A stretch of 64,000 bases of DNA from positions 220,503,148 to 220,567,147 of the forward strand of contig CP136061.1 in NCBI GenBank assembly GCA_032622095.1, read 5' to 3'. The notes below the pieces were generated by a model. That model was not told the DNA's origin and searched no databases. It was given only the letters and a program-made list of their open reading frames with translations. The translations under genes and the position numbers were made by a program. Source of the stretch: Siphonodentalium dalli. Its lineage: Eukaryota; Mollusca; Scaphopoda; Gadilida; Siphonodentaliidae. Within the stretch, counting starts at the first letter, position 1, and every line of letters begins with the position of its first letter. Shown in pieces: positions 33,998 through 46,473 of the stretch.

Positions 33998-34187
33998 AAA
34001 TTGCCTATGCCATAATATACATTAATGCTCTAATTAATCGACTCCTTAACCACACCTGGCGAGAGCTTTCCGATGAATGGCAACAAGCCATATTTCCGAC
34101 TAAATCCTGAAAAGTTACCCATAATTCTGCTGTGGTTAAGGAGTCGATTAATTAGAGCATTAATGTATATTATGGCATAGGCAATTT
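33998..34187. repeat. Hairpin family H, copy 1
   Basis: Arms of ~55 bp, apparently identical, contain GACTCCTTAACCACA and a TTGCCTATGCC end. The loop holds CGATGAATGGCAACAAGCC, which belongs to the longer arms of copy 2 at 55571-55783; this copy looks as if one inner arm was deleted. Confidence 0.8.
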
Positions 34188-35900
34188 AACAGTCATGACA
34201 TTGGTTTTTTTGATAGTCGCATATCGATTCTGAAAAAAGATATTTTAATTTGGTTATATGACCTTTGCAGCTGTTTCCAATCGACATAACAATACTCCAC
34301 ACGCTAAAGAGCGTGTATGATTCCACTGTCCAGTATTAAATAGCATTCGAATACGCTTAATATTCGGAATACATCACTGCGGATGCAATTGTGCAGCTTC
34401 GGTTTTTCCGTTACACGTGCATGTGTGTTACGAACTGTGTTCATTAAGTATATTTATTTACTTCTTATAATATGGTTAATAGATAGTTGATTTCTGAAAT
34501 GACCGAATTACATGCAACACCACATTATATTTCATATTTGAAAATTAGTCCGTATGTTGGTTATTACTGACAGATAGGAGTCCCTATGGCTATTTTCGAC
34601 ATAAAGAAAATTCGTAAAAAAGAACCCTCTTAATAATTTCGGAAACAAGAACTTTCGGAATACAAAAAAACCTTCAAACTATTATGAAAGAATCTTAATA
34701 TTTTCAGAAAATGATCCTTCGGAATAAAGACATATATACCTCACCGATTGTCAATTTTGACTAGCCATGCACACCAACAACCCTCCAGTAAACTGCATGT
34801 AACACATCTGCACACGACATGAGCAATTTTATATTTCCGCGACATTGACTGAACTGCGGAAATCTGTAATTTTTCTAATTTGTTTTATTTCATCTGCTCG
34901 ATATGCAGATAAGAATATATAATACTATGTAAGAATATGAAAAGCTAGCTACGAAAGTGATCATGGTTCCAAAAGCTGAACTGGGACCTTTTTGAACAGA
35001 TGCCTACGATTGATCGATGCCTTGTGGCCGATGTTCACGATGGGCCGAACAATCTTTAGATCATTTTTTTTGGCCAATTCTGATTTTTTTTAAATTTGGT
35101 CAAATTAAATCTTCATTTTCTGGTCTCACAATTAATAAATAGTTTTGTTTTATTTAACATCTAACATTGTATATAATTATGTCCATATCTTAAAATACTG
35201 TGTCTAGACTTCTTTAATCCCACCATTGTTACTTGACAATATACCTCTACCCACCACCTATCAGTCTGCATCAAGACATACAAAGGATTTATTAGTGTTG
35301 ATCCTCATTACTCTTTTATTACTTATAGTTGATAGTTCACTGCCATTAGTGCTATTTGTTACCAACTGAGCTGTATCACCTAATCAATTAGCAGATGATG
35401 ATGTTATAACTTTGATTCTCATGTCACTTCCCTTGCAAAATCAATTGGGGGTTTTAATTAGATTTCAGATTTTGGGGTAAAACAAACTTTGGCCAAAAGT
35501 TTGCCCAAATGACATTTTTTTTGGCATTGGCCAATGACAACGTGAACCCTGCTTGTGGCAATGACCACATCAGCCTAAATATTGAAGAGAAAGTGATACG
35601 TTCAAATTCATTAAAAGAAACAATTGATCAGTAGAGAGCATAGATTGAAACATGAGCTAATGCGTGGGGAATCTTAACACAAACGCCGAATGGCGTTGTT
35701 AAAGTGATATATTTACATACTAAGTGTTGTCATCACTAAATCCAGCATTCTGATTAGTCGGCGCCCACGTGGCTAGTTGCAGTTATTTCACGGTGAATGC
35801 GCAACGGCTCATAACACCAAGCTCATAACGCCATCGATACGTCATTTGGTTTGGAAAGACGAACGCGTAATGTTTTGGGCGCATTTTGACAGTGGTTCCT
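34188..35900. other. Unassigned intergenic stretch
   Basis: 1.7 kb of AT-rich sequence. ATTCCGAA/TTCGGAAT-type motifs near 33815-33840 recur around 34640-34730. No gene, RNA or tandem array seen. Confidence 0.5.
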
Positions 35901-35904
35901 CAAA

Positions 35905-36627
35905 TTCGTTTTTAAGTTAAAAAAATCAACTCCTACATCAATGATATATGGTGAATTAGGTATACTTCCAATAACTGAAAAAATAAAACACAGAGTGATT
36001 AACTATTGGTCGCGAATAATAAACGGTAATAAGGCGAAATTGTCATATGTGCTATATGCTACTATTCGTAATATGCTCGATCGATATAAATCAGGTTTTA
36101 CTTGGATTCGATATGTAAGAAACTTATTAAATGGACTTGGAATGTCAGAAGTATGGCTTTTCCACAACACAGTTAGCGAAAAATGGTTCAACAACACAAC
36201 ACGACTTAAAATCAAAGATCAATATTTACATATTTGGCGGTCCTCACTGCAATCTTCTGATAAATATAACTACTATCAAACTATCAAACGTGAGTTTTTG
36301 ACAGAAGAATATATATCGAAATTATCAACCAAGGAAGCACTAATACTTATGAAATTCAGAACGCGAAACCATCACCTGCCCACAGAAACTGCGAGTTGGG
36401 TTAATATGTCTAACGACAAAACATGTACATTTTGCTGCAACGGTATCGGCGACGAGTATCATGTGATGTTGGTCTGCGAGAAATTCGCTGAAAGTCGTGC
36501 TAAACTAATCCCCAAATACTACTATAAATACCCAAACAATTTTAAATTAAGCCAATTGATGGGAAATACTAAATCACAGGTGATGCGCAATGTCTGTCAT
36601 CTGGTCAGAACAATAATTTATTCTACG
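35905..36627 (+). pseudogene. LINE ORF2 C-terminal fragment
   Basis: An open frame of ~229 codons from the ATG at 35941, with similarity reaching back to about 35905. It matches the C-terminal region of marine-invertebrate LINE polyproteins: MIYGELGILP, IKHRVINYW, FRTRNHHLPTE, and a zinc-like CTFCCNGIGDEYHVMLVCE (C..C....H....C), then KLIPKYYYKYPN. The endonuclease and RT domains are missing, so this is a 5'-truncated insertion. The frame is intact to TGA, but it cannot encode an active enzyme. Poly-C follows at 36652-36667. Confidence 0.8.
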
Positions 36628-36651
36628 TGAACGCTCTTTATCATCGTTTCA

Positions 36652-36667
36652 CCCCCCCCCCCCCCCC
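36652..36667. repeat. Poly-C run
   Basis: Sixteen C bases between the LINE end and the candidate exon. Read on the plus strand it would act as the polypyrimidine tract of an acceptor. Confidence 0.9.
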
Positions 36668-36681
36668 AACATATTGCCACA

Positions 36682-36925
36682 GGCAATTGACGCCCAACTA
36701 ATCCCAGTGGGAGGACCATCATATATCTGCTGCTCAATGATGGTCTTTTTAGTGTCTACTTCAACACCCGTGATGCACACGTGTGCAAATTGGCGAGTCG
36801 GATTATTCTCCATCGATGACCCCATCCACCACGCAGGGCGTTCGCGTCCCTGTTGGCACACACCGAATGGTCGTGGATATTATGTCCAGCACGCTTACGA
36901 TATTTATCACGAATATTTAGAATGA
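36682..36925 (+). CDS. Candidate terminal coding exon
   Basis: A pyrimidine run (36652-36667) then ATTGCCACAG gives a plausible 3' splice acceptor. The open frame after it runs to TGA at 36923-36925 (residues such as CANWRVGLFSIDDP and GRGYYVQHAYDIYHEYLE) and AATAAA overlaps the stop (36925-36930). GC content is higher than in the surroundings. No family is recognised and no upstream exon was found; the opposite strand also has a 70-codon frame. It could be an exon, an old retrocopy or chance. Confidence 0.25.
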
Positions 36926-36930
36926 ATAAA

Positions 36931-38058
36931 GCTGAGTGTATATAATAATTACCGTAAAATGTACCTTTATGTTATGGATACCATACTCACCTTGGTCCAA
37001 TTTGAAACATAATATAGCGTATACACTCAAAGCCCCCGACTTGCGTGAACACAGACACAACATAATACTGACCCACATTTCAGACGGTGATTCCCGAACA
37101 ACTTGAGTGTAATCACGTGACATTGGTATTTTCATAGTGGGATCATCGATTGCGTGAAATAGTACCCGACGCGTGCCGCTCAGTTGACTTGAGCACGATT
37201 TTTGACAGGGTTCGCCTGATCCTCACTGAGTACGCAGGATTTACTTGATGTGGACATGCACTTGATGCGATGGGACTTATTAGCAACGATGTCTTTGTAA
37301 GTTTATTTGTAGCCACGCTTTATCCTAAACATCACCATTCGAACACACACACACAACTTCGAGTTATAGGATGATTAAAACATACCAGACTTTATCCATA
37401 CGATATATTTAAAAAAAAAATTCAAACTTATGTCTGTAGCTCATGTGCCCCATCGTCTCAAGTCAACATTTATACATTTATATATATGCATTGCATGTCG
37501 CTATGACAGTAAATTATGTGTGAATGACGCGAGTGTATCAAATAAATAGATAGTCTGTATATAGTAACGGGCACATCCACCCTGACTTAGTCTTTATCTT
37601 TTTATTCAATTTTTTCTATTTCTGCTATTTTGTCCAATGATCCCATATCAACAACGTTGCGATATTCACAGTACTGCCGAATAAGGAAGAGTCCCAATCG
37701 CACTTAAAGGTTTCATGACATAAGTTGGGTGGATGTGCCTTCAATCAATACATTAATATTACACATACTACAATATAATTATGTACCTGTTAAATGTGCT
37801 TTTGTCATTTATTTGTATTTATATTTATGTATCTCAAATGCCATGTATATTGGTTTATCGAGATTAAAGAATTGAATATAGGACTCGCGCAGGATTGACT
37901 TAATACATCATCGGGTTTCAATATGAAGAGAAATTGTTCCTATTAACTTTTGCCAAGGGTGCTATTGGGTATTTTGGGCTGTTTTTGTCACGATACACTT
38001 TTCGATTTAAATACATTTACAAAAGTGGCTTTTTCGCTAAATGTATATAAATATAAGG
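36931..38058. other. Unassigned intergenic stretch
   Basis: No coding or repeat structure recognised. Confidence 0.5.
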
Positions 38059-38209
38059 ATTAACTGTCATGTGGACTATTTTTATGGAGATGTAACCGTG
38101 AGGTAAGTGGTCATAACTTGTATGTAAAACCCTTCGGGATTTACACAAGTTATGTCCACTTACCTCACGGTTACATCTCCATAAAAACAGTCCACATGAC
38201 AGTTAATCA
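38059..38209. repeat. Near-perfect hairpin, ~67-bp arms
   Basis: GATTAACTGTCATGTGGACT pairs with its complement at the far end; the centre is near AAACCCTTCGGGATTT. Confidence 0.85.
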
Positions 38210-39127
38210 TTATGTGAAACACTTCGCTGAGGTGTTAAGAACGGAATAACAAATACTCATGCCAAAATTGCCATCATTGTTATAAACGAATAAAACACAG
38301 CGACTGTTATGGCGGATTCATTACCGTAATGCATAAGCCCAACAATTCGTCCCGAATAAAGTAGTAAATATCTACATTTGTGCGTAGTTCAACCGTTGTG
38401 TTCTCTGAAATGGTACAATCGATGTGGTTGGAATCTGATTTTCAAAAAATCTAAATTTCAAATATCAATAGAAAAAAAACATCCCCCTTATAACCAATGT
38501 ATGATATAATGCTATAACAACAACACACTTTACCCTCATACTATGGGAGATATTTCCAACTGTGTAAAAAGTGGTGTTAAAGAAAAACCCAGATATCTTT
38601 AGGTACATGTAGTTCGACAGAGAGTTTGACAGAACATATGTTCAAAAACCACACTGAAGTATCTAAGCTATGAACCCAACTATACGGTATGCGCTGAGTC
38701 TACCATCAAACATTATTGGAGACTTGTCATGACATTTTACAGGAACGTTTAGGATCACCTCTAAATAGAAGCTATTGAATTTCAACGATTTGCCATGAAA
38801 ACATGGCTTTGTGGTTTACGTATTGCTTCACTAAATACATCGGCATGCCCTACATGCAGCCAACAATGTTCTTCCAATTGATCACAAGCGTCATATACAT
38901 GTATCTCCTCTTGGCTTTATGAAAGGAAGCTTCATGTGTGTCATAATGTTGAGTTGAATATTTAATGGCATGCTATGCCATCATGTCCCAATATATTACA
39001 ATGGAGAATAATGCAGCTACGAATATTTCAGTCTAAGGAAATCAAATGTTAGTATGTAGGCTGGTCCACTGAAGCAGGCAGCACTCAACTGGACCAATCA
39101 ACATAAAGCTCTGCTCAGTTCATTTGA
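38210..39127. other. Unassigned stretch with a family I fragment
   Basis: About 38335-38425 is an inverted piece of dispersed family I (AGTAGTAAATATCTAC-type core). Nothing else recognised. Confidence 0.45.
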
Positions 39128-39207
39128 TCAGCAGGTAGGGCCCGACGAAGCTTCGAGATTCGATTCGAATCTTACGTTCCGATTCGATTCGATTCGAAAG
39201 CGATCGG

Positions 39208-39681
39208 GTGATTCGGGATATTTCGAATCATTATATACAAGTTCTTTATCACCGGGAATAGCATTATCTATAAAAATTATTCATTATATCCCCAAACTTA
39301 ACACAAGTCTCCTTCCGTGACCATCTGTGACCCCATTGTCCAATGTGTATAGGGTAAGTTGCCCAAAAGCTCACTGCTCGTATATATATATTGCCCGGGT
39401 TTGCTCCCAGTCCCAGTGCTGGTTACTCGTGAAATGTCGGTGTGATTCGGGATATTTCGAATCATTATATACAAGTTCTTTATCACCGGGAATAGCATTA
39501 TCTATAAAAGTTATTCAATATATCCCCAATACTTAACACAAGTCTCTTTCCGCGACCATCTGTGACCTCTATGGTCCAATGTGTATAGGGTAAGTTGCCC
39601 AAAAGCTCACTGCTCGTATATATATATTGCCCGGGTTTGCCCCCAGTCCCAGTGCTGGTTATTCGTGGAATGTCGGTGCAA
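39208..39681 (+). repeat. 234-bp tandem duplication inside the hAT element
   Basis: Two units start at GTGATTCGGGATATTTCG (39208 and 39442) and are about 90% or more alike, including the GTATATATATATTGCCCGGG block. Confidence 0.85.
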
Positions 39682-41109
39682 CTCGTGCAACCTGCAGGTA
39701 TGTCTGTGGTGGTTTGCGTTAACATCGCGGTTGTACCATACATGTAATTATAGCGCACAATGTTTCCTCCGCAACATAAAACCAGCAATGTCGCGATATA
39801 GCTGCTGAAGTTAGTGAATTTCTTGTGGGACATATTTGTATGTCGGTATCTGACATTCTTACCAGAAAAGCCTATATTGCGTTACTCAGATCAATCAAAT
39901 AAAAAATTCTAAATTAAAACGATATAAATATATTAAATAAACATTTTGGGGCTCCATCATGTCATCTCCAAATCCGACCAACATCTTTATCCGGGAAATG
40001 GAATATTATTGACCATTCAGCTTTCCTACGGACAGGCCCAAGTTGCATACTATATATAGTTCTTTGTAATCTCGTTTGCGTATGCGCCATTCCCAAGTCA
40101 CGATGCGCAATTTTGATATCGCGCGTGCCTGCTATGCGCGACAGGGTGAAGCGTACATGCGCAGAAGAGTTTCCGTTTGCAATGACTCGAATCAGACTCC
40201 ATTGACTCCAAAGTTCCAAACTGCTTACTTCCATGTACTTCACGCATAGTGGCAGTGGCACAAAATATGAAACGATGTCGTGCCATTCTCATATATTAAA
40301 CTGTTTTAAACTATGATTAAATATTGCTCATATCATGTCATAGAAATTAAGTTCAATCACAGGAGCTTGGAATTTGGTCAAAACCCCTCTTTTATTGGCA
40401 GAACCACCACCCGGGACCATAGGTCACGGAAGGAACGAAACACGAATTTGTTGCCACCCATTTTGAACTCAACTGTATTCCTACAAAAAATATATTTTCA
40501 CTAAAAACTTTTGGTACCTCTTACACCTTAGATGCCAATCTACAACATTCCATAGGTATATTTTTCCAGTTCTTCGAAAACCTCACTTCATTTCGGTAAT
40601 GTATTGTAAATTCACCAACGAACACAAATCTGCGACACCTCCATCACCCGTTCTAGAATCTGAATGACAAATGGCACAATACCATTTTTCCGGAATAACA
40701 AAGTCGGAAAGAAATAAAATCGAAACCTAAATTTAAAGCCCGCGAAATTCAAAAATATTTGAAAGTGCGTGCGGTTTTCGAACTTAGGCGCCAGAAAACT
40801 TAAATCAGTTTATGTTTGCGTCATACTATGCGCGTTTTTGATGATCTTATCCTGATGTTTTGTGTATTTTCTTGAATTTTTTTGTATTTGTCTGTCTGCT
40901 GTTATCATCTGATGAAAATGACGACTGTCCAAGAAGATATTCTTCATTTGACTGAATGGTAATTAGTACAAATATTTTAAATATAATTTATTTCTATTTA
41001 TGGCACGACCACGTGGTATTGGTTTTTTTTATGTTCGTTGTGCACCGGTAGGCCTATGTACTACTTGACTTGGTAATGCTACTGGTTGCAATGATTGGTC
41101 ATAAGGGGA

Positions 41110-41176
41110 ACACAACTCTCTCTCTCTCTCTCCCATCTCTCTTCTCTCTCTCTCCTCTCTCTCTCTTCTCTCTCTG
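41110..41176 (+). repeat. (CT)n microsatellite
   Basis: Interrupted CTCTCT tract. Confidence 0.9.
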
Positions 41177-42382
41177 TCGCGATCTGTTTATAGACGTAAA
41201 CTATCCATCATATAATAGTAATAGTAATCAACCCACTGATCGAATATCACAAAGTAGAAGAAAAAAAAGATATATAGACTCACGGGGAGGCCTGGTATAT
41301 ATTTGCCTATGCATGAAGCGATTCCTTTGTGCGTTTTGGTGCATATTCGTTGCCAGAATATCTTGATTATTTCCACATAAAATGCTGTTTTTTACTAGTT
41401 CTGACGAACAAATACATGTCTTAGTTGACGAGAGAAAACATTTTTCTTCAGTTAGGTAACGATATATAGAACGAGTGTTTAGTTTCGCGAAATTCAAAAT
41501 TGTCAATGTAGGGTACAAAAGCTCGCCATTTATATCATAATATGCCAAATATAGTAACAAAATGTCATAAGATTCTTTCATGTTATCCTGCGTATTCTTT
41601 ACGGTATACGTTTTATTTGTACAAGTTGAAAGGCAAACTGGTTTACCGAATAACTAGTTTATAAATTTGAGTTAGTGATAAACTCGCTAACATAAATTTT
41701 ATTTAATAGTCAACTATAAGTATTGTCAATTGTATCACTACCAGGATATATAAATAGTATACGTCACTCGTGGCTCGTAACGAATCATCACCAAAACTCT
41801 CAAAGAATGGCTTTAGGCATATGATTATATAGCCTGTGCTCATGAATTGGAAATTAAAGACAGCTAGCCGCCATATGGCATTGTTTTTCTCAAAGTCGAA
41901 AATACCCCACAAAAATATTAAAAACATTACTTTATGTAACTTTCATGGTCGATGAAACGAGTGGCTGAAATCCTACGGCGGTCATGTTTCTATGAATAAT
42001 TTCACGATGATCGTACCAATGCTACAGTATATAGCAATGATTCGTTCTAATTTTGATATCGATGTCATGACCCATGAAAATTTCACGATGATCGGTGCAT
42101 CGACAAAGCTCTAGGCAGTGTTATTGATTTATATATGCAGGGTTATCGCTGAAATCCAAGATGGCCGACGGCGGCCATGTTTCTTGGGGAATTCACTCCA
42201 AAATTATTCGTTCCCATCTACATGTCAATGTCAACCTCCATGGCCAATTTAATTATGATCGGACCAACACTGCGACTTCTTGTCCGTGCTAAAGGGTGCA
42301 AATTTGAAATCCAAGATGGCTGCTGTCGGCCATGTTTTTTATGCAAATGAGCCAAAAATGACTCAGACAATATTTATTAGAT

Positions 42383-42462
42383 CACAGGAGCTTGGAATTT
42401 GGTAAAAAAAAAACTCTTTTATTGGCGGAACCACCACCGGGACCATATTCCAAGCTCCTGTG
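42383..42462. mobile_element. 80-bp miniature of the same foldback family
   Basis: Starts CACAGGAGCTTGGAATTTGG, ends with its complement, and holds the CTCTTTTATTGGCGGAACC block of the long arms. Flanked by the perfect 7-bp repeat ATTAGAT (42376-42382 and 42463-42469). It lies inside the larger copy's interior, so it inserted there or was carried along. Confidence 0.85.
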
Positions 42463-43520
42463 ATTAGATCGATTGCAGGAATTGCCCAATGATCATTTTG
42501 ATACATAATACATCTGGTCGAAATTTTATCTGGCCAGTGCATTCTCTGTATTATGTGCCCAAATTTTTGGAGGGAATTTTGTGTTTGGTGGGCTGTAGCT
42601 TGGCGATCACTCGTACGATTTTCATATATTATGTATGAAAATGATAGTTGGGCGATTCCTGCAAGCCATTTAATATTGTCAGGAATTCCATTTAGTTTAT
42701 TTTATTCAGACCCCCCCCCCCGAGATATGATGAACTACCTTGATAGTAGCCTACCCTATCTATGTATGTAATACCCATACACATCACACACATTCAGATA
42801 TATGATATGTAATCAGCAGCTATGTTCGAAATTATAAACGGTACTTTCATGCTATCCGTCTCCGGATCATAGTTTTAAAGTTTCCGCATATTTCGGTACC
42901 ATTTCCGCTACTCAGATTCTAGAACGGGTGATGGAGGTGTCGCAGATTTGTGTTCGTTGGTGAATTTACAATACATTACCGAAATAAAGTGAGGTTTTCG
43001 AAGAACTGGAAAAATATACCTATGGAATGTTGTAGATTGGCATCTAAGGTGTAAGAGGTACCAAAAGTTTTTAGTGAAAATATATTTTTTGTAGGAATAC
43101 AGTTGAGTTCAAAATGGGTGGCAACAAATTCGTGTTTCGTTCCTTCCGTGACCTATGGTCCCGGGTGGTGGTTCTGCCAATAAAAGAGGGGTTTTGACCA
43201 AATTCCAAGCTCCTGTGGTTCAATGAACCTCCTTCGTAATCTGAGTTATCTCACCGACATTATAAAATCATCGGACATTTGCCCCATTTTTGCCCGTACC
43301 TCCCACCGATCGGTACAGCGAATCTACTAAATTGTTTGAAAAAGATTCGATTCGATTTCGAATCATTATCCTGATTCGATTCGAGATTCGATTCGATGTT
43401 GAAATTGCCGATTCGTCGGGCCCTATCAGCAGGCATTCCGTGGAAATTCTCAAATATTGAAAAGTATTTATAAGTGGTTTTTAACTCAAAATAAATATGA
43501 AATTTCTGAATCAAGAAAAA

Positions 43521-44037
43521 TTAAAGGCACGGATGGCCTTGGTTGTAGGTTATAATTTTAAAATGAAAGTTACCAAATTATGAAAATTTCCCCAGGAATA
43601 TAATAAGAGTGTAGTTTAATGATAGTATGAATGCGATTTTATCCGAGAGTTTGTTTATATACAACGCAAAACACTTAACACCGGGGGTGATTGTTTTGGC
43701 AGTGATTCACGGTGACTCATTCGCCACCGAAATCTTGAGTGGCGAGGATTAGCGAGCGTTATACCGGTATGTTGTAAACATCATTTTGGCAGTTTTAACC
43801 AAAGCTTCTAGTGGGGTCTCCATAGTGTTGAGTGTTTTGCTTATCACACATGCTTTATCTACTGTACTGTAACAGAAATTTACATTTGTTTAAATAACAC
43901 AGCGTACGAACTTGACAATGCACATGGTATTTACGCGATATTTATGATTGGTAAAAGAACATAGTATGTCTATATGTTTACGGAGATGTGATTATTTTAA
44001 CAGCAATATCCATTGCGAAGGCCATTAGTATCTTTAA
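43521..44037 (+). mobile_element. TTAAAGG family B MITE, diverged copy
   Basis: TTAAAGGCACGGATGGCCTT to AAGGCCATTAGTATCTTTAA, 517 bp. The interior is more diverged than the other copies. Confidence 0.6.
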
Positions 44038-45417
44038 GTCTGCTCTCGTGATCTTCATATATTGATCGTGCAATGTGTGTAAATGTAAACAAATTGTAAC
44101 AAAATACCATCATGTTGTATTACAATGTACAGCTTACAAAAGTATGTGTGATACATATTTTAGGGACATAATCACAGAGTTCCTACATTTTTCAGATATG
44201 TCGAATTATGATATTTAGATTTTTTATGAAAAATTACCAAAAACCAACCATTAATGCTATATGTGACATGATCCGGTCTTTCTTCGCCACTCGGGATTCC
44301 AATCAATGCTAATCAATTAATAATTTATGACAGATGAATTCGATGTTATGAAGAAAGATGAAAAAGATTCGATTGGAAACTACATTGTACATGTATATGC
44401 ATATATGTTACTCATATAATATATATAGTTAATTGTTGTCAAATTTATGTATCTTATTTATCTTTGCAACTGCCCATTTGGGTGTATTTTGCATTAAATC
44501 TTACCTTATCTTATATGATATCATGGATATATGTACTGCACTGTTGAAAAGGTTTTATTTTACAGAAGTTCCTGGATCTGAAAACAGCGATATGTTGAAT
44601 ATTTTATGCCATAAAAGTATCGTAAATAAGTATGTAATTTCCAAAGAGTTTGTCGTACTTGTCTATTTTGTAAAAATAGTTGCTTATCCCAACTTTCAAA
44701 AAGAAACTCCAGACAGATTTGGAGAAAATTTATTTTGAAATATCAAGACATTTTGGCAAATGTAGCTGAATAGTTACCTTGCATTGCATTACTGCAATGC
44801 GTATCATATCACATAACTACCCACCAGTGAGCGTCTGCGTGACAAAGACAACATGAAAGGGGACCGACCATTGTATCAAAAGCTTTATAGCAGAGTGGAT
44901 TGAAGCTATAGCTAATGTAATTGAATCCAGACACATTTGCCGAGCGATGGATCAGATGTACGCAAATGTTGTACTATGGTAACACTTAGTTGACAAAGAA
45001 CCACACAAGAGCAACTATAAAAAGTTGTTGCATGTCATTTTCTTCGATCAAACAGTGCTTCCACATTCTAAATGTATTTCTAATTGAAGAAGACAACCAA
45101 AAGTAAGGTTTTTGATGCAACATTTTAAGAGTATAATTCGTGGTTGATTATGTTAGAAATACAAAATGTTAAATTTATCAGAGTTTTTTTTTTATATTTT
45201 TTTTTTCGAAACCAAATCCAACCAACAAAACGTCCACATCTAAAATTTGAAAATATGTACTCAACACTGTGAAGAATGTTGAATAATAAAACGTTGTCAT
45301 ATTTCTGGAGTTTTCTTGGGAATCAATGTACTACGTTTCTGTGATTAATAAATATAACAACACAATTCTTTATTTTGACTCAATCAAATTATGGGGGAAA
45401 CTGGGTTGACAAAGCCC
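44038..45417. other. Unassigned intergenic stretch
   Basis: The longest ORF (44433-44738) has no recognisable domain. AT-rich; no repeats recognised. Confidence 0.45.
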
Positions 45418-45919
45418 TTAAAGGCACGGTTGGCCTTAATTGTCGAAAATATTCATATTTGTTCCAAACACCGTAAACAGAAAAACATTAAAACGCACAC
45501 AGTTTCGTTCATATATACCATGGCCATCACGTAAACAGCATGCTATCATAAAGACTTACTATATTTTACACAAGCAACAGCCTGATTGTGTTACAGAAGA
45601 CAGCACAGTGTCACTGGCTAATCACACACAAATGATATAAACGCTCTTTATTAGTTCCATATCAGGAATTCAGCAACAAATAACGCTCTTTATGTTTACC
45701 ATCATAATATAAACAAACACCAGAAAAGTAACTTTTTATGCTTATGTTTACATAACAATGGTCAAACAAATGACAATAACATACTGTTTATGCGATATTT
45801 CCTATTTGTATACGGACAAAGCCTGTCTACATTTTGATGTTCTTTCTGTTTGTGGCGGTTTTTGATGGGTGGAAATATTTTCACAGGATACCCACCGCCA
45901 AGGCCAACCGTACCTTTAA
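45418..45919 (+). mobile_element. TTAAAGG family B MITE, copy 3
   Basis: TTAAAGGCACGG to CGTACCTTTAA, 502 bp, near-identical to 5192-5698. Confidence 0.75.
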
Positions 45920-46342
45920 CTTTTTTGCAGCAACTGAACAGTATCCAGACGAAATTCGTTTTTGCAACCTTTTACGCCAGCTTATTTTGTATAACAATGT
46001 CACATATAGGCCTTTCCAAATTACATTAGCATGACGACTCAATCGCTGCTTCAAAACAATATTAAACCAATCGGATGATAATTGACTTCCTGAACGTGTG
46101 CCATCATTATTAATTGTAATACGACCTTGCCTAAACATACATACAAGGCTCGTCCTGATTGGTCAGTATCCTGTATATCCCGTTTTGTGGTACAATTCTA
46201 GATATTCTGAATTAAACCACACACAAATTGTGATACAATCAGTGAAATGCTTCCAACGCCTCAAACTTTCAGAAGTCAAACCACACGGGCATTGGTTAAT
46301 GTCAGGCTATAGACTGAAGAAAGAGACATATAATATATGTTA

Positions 46343-46473
46343 TTAATTGGTTGTTTCCATATTGGCCGAGTTATGAGGCCGAGGTCTGTCGTATTGGCCT
46401 GAGGCCGCAGGCCGAATGCCAATACGACAGACCGAGGCCTCATAACTCGGCCAATATGGAAACAACCAATTAA
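46343..46473. mobile_element. TTAA-bounded perfect palindrome
   Basis: 131 bp: TTAATTGGTTGTTTCCATAT to its complement, centre CTGAGGCCGCAGG. Arms appear identical over ~60 bp. Its right TTAA (46470-46473) is also the left TTAA of the next element. Confidence 0.85.

Larger units (their letters stand above)
40358..43217. mobile_element. Long-arm foldback transposon, 7-bp TSD
   Basis: Arms 40358-40663 and 42912-43217 are both 306 bp and nearly identical reverse complements (at least one mismatch seen), starting CACAGGAGCTTGG. They are flanked by the perfect direct repeat GTTCAAT (40351-40357 and 43218-43224). The 2.2-kb interior has a (CT)n tract (41120-41175), repeated ATGATCGGACCAAC-like modules (41.9-42.3 kb) and no transposase-like ORF. 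The superfamily is not assigned. Confidence 0.8.
39136..43425. mobile_element. hAT-like non-autonomous transposon carrying a nested element
   Basis: Perfect 14-bp TIRs TAGGGCCCGACGAA (39136-39149; complement at 43412-43425) are flanked by a perfect 8-bp target-site duplication TCAGCAGG (39128-39135 and 43426-43433). An 8-bp duplication plus TAGGG ends is the hAT hallmark. Subterminal ATTCGATTCGA repeats at both ends resemble transposase-binding clusters. No transposase frame is present. Much of the length comes from the nested 2.86-kb element; without it the hAT copy is about 1.4 kb. Confidence 0.85.

Noticed and set aside
44433-44738. 101-codon ORF with a possible acceptor (TTTTATTTTACAG) inside
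   Set aside because: AT-rich hydrophobic translation without a recognisable family, and no ATG at the start of the frame. Not enough to call an exon.
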